From: Actinotalea soli
Lineage (GTDB): Bacteria > Actinomycetota > Actinomycetes > Actinomycetales > Cellulomonadaceae
NCBI RefSeq assembly: GCF_017565425.1
Contig: NZ_JAGEMK010000001.1
Span: 862,984 to 926,983 of the forward strand
DNA length: 64,000 nt
Reading direction: 5' to 3'
Both the position numbers and the translations under genes were made by a program. This document shows, piece after piece, positions 8,399 through 15,354 of this stretch. The notes beneath the pieces are model-generated. The model was not told the DNA's origin. It made no database searches and saw only the letters and a program-made list of their open reading frames with translations. Numbering within the stretch: position 1 is the first letter of the stretch; every line of letters begins with the position of its first letter.

Positions 8399-9466
8399 GT
8401 GCCTCCCTCCGCCCCCCGAGACCAGGACTCCGTCCGGGCCCGCGGGCCCCGGGTCCGCGCGGTGGTCGTGACCTGGAACGGGGCCCACCTGCTCCGTCCG
8501 TGCCTGGACTCCCTCGTCGACCAGGACGGGGTCACCGAGGTCGTCGTGGTCGACAACGCCTCCCAGGACGGCACACGCGACCTCCTGCGCGGCGAGTACC
8601 CCCAGGTCACCCTCCTCGAGAGCCCGACGAACTCCGGCTTCGCGGGAGGGGCCGAGCTCGCGATGCGCGAGGGGGACGCCGAGCTCGTGCTCCTGCTCAA
8701 CAACGACGCGACCCTGGACCCGGGCTCGGTGCTCAGCATGATCGAGGTCATGGAGACCCCTGGCAACGAGGACGTCGCCGCCGTCACGGCGAAGATTCTC
8801 CTCGCCGGGAGCTTCGTGGCGGCCGAGGCGCAGGCGACCGGGTTCACCCGGGACGGACGGACCTGGGTGCCGGCACCGCCGGGAACCCCTCAGGCGGTAC
8901 GGCTGGTCAACTCGACGGGCAACCAGGTCACGCGGGCCGGCGCAGGGACCGACCGGGACTGGTTGGCCGTGGACGGCACCGAGTCCCGCGAGACGGACGT
9001 CATGGGCTTCTGCGGCGGAGCCGCGCTCCTGCGCAGCTCCGCGGTCCGCGAGGTCGGCGGCTTCGACCCGAGCCTGTTCCTTTACTACGAGGACACGGAC
9101 CTGTCGTGGCGGCTCCGCGCTGCCGGCTGGAGGGTCCACTACGACGGGAGGGCCGTGGCCCACCACCAGCACGCCGCGAGCTCGGGGACCTCGAGCCCCG
9201 TGTTCCGGTACCACAACACCCGGAACTCGCTGGTGGTCTTCGGCCGCCACGCCCCCTGGCCGCTGGTGCTCCGGGCCTACCTCCGCCAGGCCGTGGGCGC
9301 CACGCTCGCCACGATCCGGCGGTCCGAGCCACGCGGGACCCTGGCTGCCCGATGGCGTGGGCTGCGCGACGCCGTGATCGCTCTACCGCGGGTGCTCGAC
9401 ACCCGCCGGAAGGTCTGGGATCAGGCTCGGGTCGACCGATCCACCGTGGCCGAGTACCTGAGGTGA
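8399..9466 (+). CDS. GT2-family glycosyltransferase (rhamnosyltransferase-like)
   Basis: 355 residues. GT-A fold with RAVVVTWNGAHLLRPCLDSL at the N-terminus, VVVDNASQDGT, NSGFAGG, LLLNNDAT (metal/nucleotide-binding acidic region) and YYEDTDLSWRLRAAGW, the usual order in WbbL/rhamnosyltransferase-like GT2 enzymes. GTG 8399 begins just before a short charged stretch that precedes the fold; a TAGACT -10-like box at 8328 would give a ~60-base leader. The last 84 bases overlap the end of the convergent GT2 at 9383. dTDP-rhamnose as donor is suggested by the nearby rmlB but not shown. Confidence 0.85.
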   Translation: MPPSAPRDQDSVRARGPRVRAVVVTWNGAHLLRPCLDSLVDQDGVTEVVVVDNASQDGTRDLLRGEYPQVTLLESPTNSGFAGGAELAMREGDAELVLLLNNDATLDPGSVLSMIEVMETPGNEDVAAVTAKILLAGSFVAAEAQATGFTRDGRTWVPAPPGTPQAVRLVNSTGNQVTRAGAGTDRDWLAVDGTESRETDVMGFCGGAALLRSSAVREVGGFDPSLFLYYEDTDLSWRLRAAGWRVHYDGRAVAHHQHAASSGTSSPVFRYHNTRNSLVVFGRHAPWPLVLRAYLRQAVGATLATIRRSEPRGTLAARWRGLRDAVIALPRVLDTRRKVWDQARVDRSTVAEYLR

Positions 9467-10417
9467 GGACTCGGGCCGCCGGTACTGGATGGCCTTGATC
9501 CGCTCGAGCTGGTCCTCGAGGAGCACCCGGTTGGTCCGTTGCAGGTCCGAGAGCACCCCGAGTGCGAGGGACAGCAGCGCCGCCACCGCCATGATCGCCC
9601 CGTAGATGAGCGACTGGACGTTGCCCGAGGTGTCGCCTCCGGTGAGCCAGATGAACAGGAACCGCACCAGCGGGGCCGCTGCGAGGACGCCGAACAGGAG
9701 CGTCAGGGTCGTGAAGATGACGTACGGCTTGAACATCAGGTAGCTGCGGGTGATCGCAGACCCGGACTTCGCCATGTGGTGGAAGATGTTCTTGAACAGC
9801 CGCGACTCGCGCGTCTTGGCATTGGTCTCGACCGGCACGCTCTCGATCCGCAGGCGCTTGTTGCCCGCCTGGATGATCGTCTCCATGCAGTAGCTGAACT
9901 GCGTCACGACGTTCAGGTGGAACAGCGAGGCCCGGGAGTACGCGCGGAACCCGCTCGCGGCGTCGGGCAGCTCGGTGCTGGCAGCCCGGTTGACGATGTA
10001 GCTGCCGAAGCGCTGCATGACCTTCTTGAACGGCGAGAAGTGCTCGATGGTCTGCGTCTGCCGGTCCGCGATGACGATGTCGGCCGTCCCCGCGAGGATC
10101 GGCTGGACCAGGTCCCCGATCCGGTTCTGCGGGTACTGGTTGTCGCCGTCGGTGTTGACCACCACGTCGGCGCCGTGGGTGAGGGCGTAGTCGACGCCGT
10201 CGCGGAAGGACCGCGCGAGCCCCATGTTCCGGGTGTGGTGCACGAAGTGCCTGACGCCGTGGGCCCGCGCGACCTCGAGGGTCCGGTCGGTCGAGCCGTC
10301 GTCGATCACGAGGATCTCGATCTCGTCCACACCGTCGATCTGCGTGGGGATCGACTCGAGGACCGAGGGGAGCGTCTCCTCCTCGTTGAGGCAGGGGATC
10401 TGGATGAATACCTTCAC
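9383..10417 (-). CDS. Polyprenyl-phosphate-type GT2 glycosyltransferase with C-terminal TM pair
   Basis: 344 residues. The N-terminus KVFIQIPCLNEEETLPSVL, VIDDGSTDRT, NMGLARSFRDGVDYAL and NTDGDNQYP match dolichyl-phosphate-mannose-synthase-like GT2 enzymes, which load a sugar onto a polyprenyl phosphate. Two hydrophobic helices near residues 245-310 would anchor it in the membrane. GTG 10417 is preceded by GAGGA and starts 14 bases after the stop of the upstream GT2-GT4 gene, so the two form an operon. A much longer open frame upstream is a shadow of that gene. The product may feed a later GT-C step or initiate the polymer. Confidence 0.87.
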   Translation of the reverse strand: MKVFIQIPCLNEEETLPSVLESIPTQIDGVDEIEILVIDDGSTDRTLEVARAHGVRHFVHHTRNMGLARSFRDGVDYALTHGADVVVNTDGDNQYPQNRIGDLVQPILAGTADIVIADRQTQTIEHFSPFKKVMQRFGSYIVNRAASTELPDAASGFRAYSRASLFHLNVVTQFSYCMETIIQAGNKRLRIESVPVETNAKTRESRLFKNIFHHMAKSGSAITRSYLMFKPYVIFTTLTLLFGVLAAAPLVRFLFIWLTGGDTSGNVQSLIYGAIMAVAALLSLALGVLSDLQRTNRVLLEDQLERIKAIQYRRPESSPQVLGHGGSVDPSLIPDLPAGVEHPR

Positions 10418-10431
10418 TGCGTCGCTTCCTC

Positions 10432-12930
10432 TCAGCCAGCCCGACCGGTGATGCGGCGGACCCGCCCGGTCATCCTTCGTGCGACCTCGCGCGGGCCGCC
10501 CGCGGCGAGGTAGTCGCGGGCCAGGGCGATGTCCGCCCGCAGCCCCTGTCGCGCTCGGTACGGCTGGGCCGTGACCTCGGGCCGGCCCAGGTGGTACTCG
10601 AGGTCTGCCGCCCGCCGGGGCAGGCGGCAGAACTCGATCAGCGGCATGAGGGCCCGCGACCAGTGGTACTCCACCGCGAAGCCGCGGACGTTCTCGCGCG
10701 CGGCCCCCGCGGCCTCCTCGTCGTACAGCATCTGCTCGAGGGCCTCGACCAGCGCGTCGACGTCCTCGGCCGGGACGGCTCGACCCAGGCCGCGCAGGGC
10801 GATGAGGTCGCCGAAGGTGTCTCCCTCGGTCGCGACGATCGGCAACGAGGCCCACAGGTAGTCCAGGATCCGCGTGCGGAAGCTGAAGGCGGTCTCGACG
10901 TGCTGGAAGTGCGTCGAGACGCCGACGTCCGCGTCGAGCAGGTAGTCGGCGCGCTCGGCGTAGGGCACCCACCCCTCGTTGAAGAAGACGTGGGTGCCGA
11001 CCAGGCCGAGCTCCTCGGCGAGCTGCTTGGTCTCCCACCCCATCCGCATGGCGGGCACGCCGGGGTTCGGGTGCTTGAGCCCCAAGAAGTACAGCCGCAC
11101 GTCGTCGTGCCGCTCGCGCAGGCGGTCCACCGCACGCAGCAGGGTCAACGGGTCGAACCAGTTGTAGATCCCGCCACCCCAGAGGATGACCTTGTCGTCC
11201 TTGCCGATGCCCGGCACGGAGTCCCGGATGGCCCGCCGCTTCTGCACGGGCGGCACGTCGGGGATGCCGAACGGCACGACCGCGATCAGCGAGTCGAGAC
11301 TCTCGTCCTCGTCGTAGACCTTCGGGTTGACCCGTCCCTGGCCGGCCAGCTGGCCGAACCAGAAGTCCCGCTGCTTCTCCGAGGCGCACAGCATGAAGTC
11401 GGCCCGGCGGAGCTGCTCGTTGAGCACCCGCGTGGTCTCCCGCACCGCGAGCACGCGCCCCTCGGGGCCCTGGTCGCGGGCCTGCTCGAGCTGCTCGAGG
11501 TGCATCGGGTCGTAGATGTCCGCGACGACGATCTTGGCGCTGTCCTTGAGCCAGGGCGCTCCCTCGAGGAGGAAGCCCTGGAAGATGATGACGTCGGCCC
11601 AGTCGGTGTGGGCCCTGAGGGCGTGGCCCACCGCGGTCACGACCTCGAAGTCTGCGTGACTCGTCTGCGCCCCGGCGGTCGACAGCAGCCGCACGTCGTG
11701 CTCCGAGGAGAGCGCCGTGGCGATCTCCCACGCGCGGATCGCCGGTCCGGCCATCCGGTCGAGCAGCGGCTCCCCCGTCACCACGAGCACCCGGTGCCGC
11801 GAGACGAAGTGCTCGGCGATGCCGAAGGCCTCGACGAGGACCGCGTGGGCGTCGAGGTAGCTCTCGATCGCGTAGGCGGGCTCGATCGCGTGCCGGAAGA
11901 GCGGGAACAGCTCGCGGTCGCTGCGTCGACGCTTCTCCTGGAGCTCGCGCCGCGACTCGAGGAGGGTCGGCAGCTGCTCGACGAAGTAGTCGATCGCGTA
12001 GGGCCCGGTGAGGGCCATCTTCTGCACCTCGATCGTGCCGACGTCGTCCCCGCCCGGTGAGCGCTGCAGGTCCAGGGCGGTCGCGTCGGTCCCGGTGCGG
12101 GCCAGCGACCGGCGGACCGCGAGGGCCATGGCGGCCGGGAGCGCCTTGGCGAGGGACTCGTCGTCCAGGTTCTTGTACATCGCGAGGAGGGCGTTGCGCT
12201 CGAGCAGGTAGCTCTCGCGGAAGTTCCCGAACTTCTTCATCGTGACGTGGTGGCGGTGGTAGGCGACGGACCGGGGCTCGTACCGCACCCGGTAACCCAG
12301 CACGTTGAGCCGCCAGCCGAGGTCGACGTCCTCGTAGAACATGAAGAAGCGCTCGTCGAAGCCCCCCACCTCGCGGTAGAGGTCGGCGCGCATGACCATC
12401 GCGGCCCCGGTGCCGAACAGCACGTCCTTGGGGTGGTCGTACTCGGGCGAGTCCGGACGCTCGGCCTCACGCTTGTAGCCCATCCCGAACCAGGTCAGGG
12501 AACCGTCGACGTAGTCGACCAGGTTGCCGTCCCAGTCCAGGACCTTGCTCGCCACGCACCCGATCGTGCGGTCCGAGGCGAGGGTGGCGACAGCGGCCGA
12601 GACCCAGTCACGACCGGGGCGGGCGTCGTTGTTGATGAAGGCGACGTACTCCCCCGTCGCGTGCTCGACCCCGAGGTTGCACCCCCCGGCGAACCCCGTG
12701 TTGGAACCCGCCTGGACGACGACGGCCTGGGGCACCTCGGCCCGGATGCGCTCCTCGCTGCCGTCCCCCGAGTCGTTGTCCACGACCAGGAGCTCGAGCT
12801 GCTCGGCCGGCCAGTCGACGTCGGCGAACGACCGCAGGCAGGTGATCGTGTCCTCGGCCCCGCGGTAGTTGACGAGGATCACGGAGACCACGCCCGGACG
12901 CGCAGGTCGATCGGCGTTCGTCCGACTCAC
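10432..12930 (-). CDS. Two-domain glycosyltransferase: N-terminal GT2, C-terminal GT4-like
   Basis: 832 residues. Residues about 14-260 are a GT2 domain: VSVILVNYRGAEDTITCLRS, VVDNDSGDGSEE, NTGFAGGCNLGVEHA, FINNDARPG and FYEDVDLGWRLN. A helical linker rich in Glu and Arg follows (~265-390). Residues about 395-770 look like a GT-B enzyme: HRVLVVTGEPLLDRMAGPA, then VILWGGGIYNWFDPLTLL and a C-terminal region with RILDYLWASLPIVATEGDTF. Two activities in one chain suggest it adds two sugars in succession. GTG 12930 has GGAGG five bases upstream. It faces away from the ABC exporter and leads a two-gene operon with the polyprenyl-phosphate GT2. Confidence 0.85.
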   Translation of the reverse strand: MSRTNADRPARPGVVSVILVNYRGAEDTITCLRSFADVDWPAEQLELLVVDNDSGDGSEERIRAEVPQAVVVQAGSNTGFAGGCNLGVEHATGEYVAFINNDARPGRDWVSAAVATLASDRTIGCVASKVLDWDGNLVDYVDGSLTWFGMGYKREAERPDSPEYDHPKDVLFGTGAAMVMRADLYREVGGFDERFFMFYEDVDLGWRLNVLGYRVRYEPRSVAYHRHHVTMKKFGNFRESYLLERNALLAMYKNLDDESLAKALPAAMALAVRRSLARTGTDATALDLQRSPGGDDVGTIEVQKMALTGPYAIDYFVEQLPTLLESRRELQEKRRRSDRELFPLFRHAIEPAYAIESYLDAHAVLVEAFGIAEHFVSRHRVLVVTGEPLLDRMAGPAIRAWEIATALSSEHDVRLLSTAGAQTSHADFEVVTAVGHALRAHTDWADVIIFQGFLLEGAPWLKDSAKIVVADIYDPMHLEQLEQARDQGPEGRVLAVRETTRVLNEQLRRADFMLCASEKQRDFWFGQLAGQGRVNPKVYDEDESLDSLIAVVPFGIPDVPPVQKRRAIRDSVPGIGKDDKVILWGGGIYNWFDPLTLLRAVDRLRERHDDVRLYFLGLKHPNPGVPAMRMGWETKQLAEELGLVGTHVFFNEGWVPYAERADYLLDADVGVSTHFQHVETAFSFRTRILDYLWASLPIVATEGDTFGDLIALRGLGRAVPAEDVDALVEALEQMLYDEEAAGAARENVRGFAVEYHWSRALMPLIEFCRLPRRAADLEYHLGRPEVTAQPYRARQGLRADIALARDYLAAGGPREVARRMTGRVRRITGRAG

Positions 12931-13089
12931 AGAGTCCTCCAGGAGCAGCAGTCTCGGGGTGGGTGCGCCCCGGCTCTCGCGGGCGCGCGTCGGCCGCCCA
13001 GACTACCGGCTGCGCCACGCGGGCCGGCCATCGTCGCGGCGGGGCGGCGTCCCTCGGGACGAGGTCCGGACCGGGGACCCCTCCAGGGT

Positions 13090-13099
13090 CGGTACTGTG
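13090..13099 (+). promoter_or_regulatory. CGGTACTGTG promoter element upstream of the exporter genes
   Basis: TACTGT at 13093-13098 fits an actinobacterial -10 and would give a leader of about 45 bases before ATG 13152. The same ten bases occur upstream of two other genes of this locus (20923-20932 and 21512-21521, both on the minus strand). Confidence 0.5.
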
Positions 13100-13151
13100 G
13101 ACCCGCCCGCGCCGGCGAGACCTCCCCCGGCCCGACCGCATGAGAGGCCTC

Positions 13152-14072
13152 ATGTCTGACACCGCCGTGGCCCGGACCGCCGAGCTGGCTCAGCAGCCGA
13201 TGCGCATCGCCGGACCACGTCCGGGGTTCGCCCGCGGCACGCTCTCCTCGATCCGCGACATCTACCACCAGCGCGAGCTCATGGGCTTCCTGGTCCGTCG
13301 CGAGCTGAAGGCCAAGTACAAGGACAGCGCGCTGGGTTTCGTGTGGACGTTGATCCGCCCGCTCGCGATGCTGCTGATCTACTACCTGGCCCTGGGCAAG
13401 TTCCTCCAGGCCGAGCGGTCGATCCCGGACTTCGCGGTCTTCATCTACACCGGCCTCACCGCCTGGACGCTGTTCAGCGAGATCATCAACAGCGGCACCT
13501 CGTCGATCGTCGGCAACTCGGGCCTGATCAAGAAGGTCTACCTCCCCCGGGAGATCTTCCCCCTGAGCGTGGTCGGCTCGGCGGTCTTCAACTTCCTCAT
13601 CCAGCTCACCATCCTGGTCGGCGCGACACTGCTCGTGCAGCGCTTCCCGACGGGGCCCCGCTGGGGCTACTTCTTCCTCGCCCTCGCCGTGCTGCTCGTC
13701 TTCGGCACGGCGCTGGCGCTGCTGCTCTCGGCCGTCAACGTCTACCTCCGGGACATGCAGTACCTGGTCGACGTCGCCCTCCTGATCTTCTTCTGGGCCT
13801 CCCCGATCGTGTACTCGTGGCGCCTGGTGACCAACGGTCTCGGGGACGCCGGGCTCGGCGGGGGCTGGGTCGAGGAGGCCTACCTGGCCAACCCGATGAC
13901 CCTCGTCATCCTCGGGTTCCAGCAGACCTTCTGGGTCGCCGGCGACGGTGAGCCCGTCCCTGACCATCTCGCCACACGGCTGGGCGTCGCCCTGGTCGTC
14001 GGCCTGGTCCTGCTGTGGCTGTGCCAGCGGACCTTCGCCCGGCTGCAGAGCAACTTCGCGCAGGAGCTGTGA
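13152..14072 (+). CDS. ABC-2-type polysaccharide export permease (Wzm/TagG-like)
   Basis: 306 residues, six predicted membrane helices. The N-terminal region (GFLVRRELKAKYKDSALGFVWTLIRPLAMLLIYYLAL) is the hallmark of Wzm/TagG/RfbA export permeases, with the amphipathic coupling segment before the first helix; FWASPIVYS near the C-terminal half is also typical. ATG 13152 has GAGAGG just upstream; ATG 13140 in the same frame lacks one. TGATG coupling to the ATPase gene shows the two make one exporter moving lipid-linked polymer across the membrane. Confidence 0.92.
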   Translation: MSDTAVARTAELAQQPMRIAGPRPGFARGTLSSIRDIYHQRELMGFLVRRELKAKYKDSALGFVWTLIRPLAMLLIYYLALGKFLQAERSIPDFAVFIYTGLTAWTLFSEIINSGTSSIVGNSGLIKKVYLPREIFPLSVVGSAVFNFLIQLTILVGATLLVQRFPTGPRWGYFFLALAVLLVFGTALALLLSAVNVYLRDMQYLVDVALLIFFWASPIVYSWRLVTNGLGDAGLGGGWVEEAYLANPMTLVILGFQQTFWVAGDGEPVPDHLATRLGVALVVGLVLLWLCQRTFARLQSNFAQEL

Positions 14073-15277
14073 TGTCCGACCTCGACGTGATCCGGATCGA
14101 CGGCGTCTCCAAGCGTTTCGTCATCCGCAAGGAGAAGTCCCTCAAGGAACGGATCGTCAACTTCGGGCGGTCCAACCTCCACAAGGACGACTTCTGGGCG
14201 CTGCGCGACGTCGACCTGGCGATCTCCGCCGGCTCGACCGTCGGCCTCGTGGGTCCCAACGGCTCGGGCAAGAGCACCCTGCTCAAGCTCATCGGCGGCA
14301 TCCTGCAGCCGACCGCCGGGACGGTCCACCTGCGCGGCCGCCTCGCGGCCCTGCTCGAGCTGGGCGCGGGGTTCCACCCCGATCTCACCGGCCGGGAGAA
14401 CGTCTACCTCAACGCATCGATCCTCGGGCTGACCCGCAAGGAGATCGACAGGCACTTCGACGCGATCGTCGACTTCTCGGGCATCGAGAAGTTCATCGAC
14501 ACCCAGGTCAAGTTCTACTCCTCCGGGATGTACGTCCGCCTGGCCTTCGCGGTGGCGGTCCACGTCGACCCCGACATCCTCCTGGTCGACGAGGTCCTCG
14601 CCGTCGGCGACGAGGCCTTCCAGCGCAAGTGCCTCGAGCGGATCAGGGCCTTCCAGCACGAGGGCCGCACCATCGTGCTGGTCTCGCACAGCCTCGACCA
14701 GGTCGCCGAGTTCTGCGACAGGGCCGTCGTCCTCGAGCACGGCCACGTCGTGACCGACGGCAGCCCCCGGGACGCCCTGCGCACCTTGCGGGCCGACTTC
14801 GAGGCCACCCGCAAGGAGGAGCTCGACCGCGCGGAGAGCAAGCTGAGCGCCGACGACCGCCGTGCCAGGGCGAGGTTCATCGGCATCTCCCTGCACGCCG
14901 AGGACGGCGAGACCGGGCACCTGACCCTCGCCCCGGGCCAGGGCATGACCGTGCGGATGACGATCGAGGCCGAGGACCGTGTGACCGGGGACTGGATCCT
15001 GGGCATGGGCATCACGACCCCGCTCGGCACCGTCCTGCACAGCACGACGAGCCGGCTGCTGGGCACCACGCTGCCCGAGCTGCACGGGACCGCGCAGTAC
15101 GAGTTCACCCTCGACGGACTGGCCCTCAACGAGGGCGAGTACGCGGTCAAGGCGACCCTCGAGTCCGAGACCGGGGCCGAGATCGACACGGTGCCGGTCG
15201 CAGCGCAGTTCTCGGTCGAGACGCCGACGACCTCCCTCGGCCCGCTGCACGTGCCGGCGACCCTCACCGCCCTCTAG
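14072..15277 (+). CDS. Polysaccharide export ABC ATPase with Wzt-like C-terminal domain
   Basis: 401 residues. Walker A GPNGSGKST, signature YSSGMYVRLAFAVA, Walker B ILLVDEVLAVGD and the switch His in VLVSHS are all present. Residues about 255-401 form an extra beta-rich domain (GISLHAEDGETGHLTLAPG onward) resembling the Wzt carbohydrate-binding domain that recognises the polymer end. In Wzt systems this domain makes export specific to a modified terminus; the methyltransferase at 19803-20849 could supply such a mark, which is inference. The start overlaps the permease stop (TGATG). Confidence 0.9.
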   Translation: MSDLDVIRIDGVSKRFVIRKEKSLKERIVNFGRSNLHKDDFWALRDVDLAISAGSTVGLVGPNGSGKSTLLKLIGGILQPTAGTVHLRGRLAALLELGAGFHPDLTGRENVYLNASILGLTRKEIDRHFDAIVDFSGIEKFIDTQVKFYSSGMYVRLAFAVAVHVDPDILLVDEVLAVGDEAFQRKCLERIRAFQHEGRTIVLVSHSLDQVAEFCDRAVVLEHGHVVTDGSPRDALRTLRADFEATRKEELDRAESKLSADDRRARARFIGISLHAEDGETGHLTLAPGQGMTVRMTIEAEDRVTGDWILGMGITTPLGTVLHSTTSRLLGTTLPELHGTAQYEFTLDGLALNEGEYAVKATLESETGAEIDTVPVAAQFSVETPTTSLGPLHVPATLTAL

Positions 15278-15316
15278 CCGGGTTCGCGCCGCCCCGGCAG
15301 CTCAGGCCGTCCTCCT

Positions 15317-15342
15317 GGGGTGCCCCTCTCACGGGGCACCCC
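15317..15342. terminator. Strong hairpin between convergent genes
   Basis: GGGGTGCCCC (15317-15326), a six-base loop and GGGGCACCCC (15333-15342): a perfect 10-bp stem between the exporter ATPase and the convergent YfhO-like gene. No T run follows, as is common in high-GC actinobacteria; it could stop transcription from both sides. Confidence 0.7.
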
Positions 15343-15354
15343 GCCCCTCGGCGG

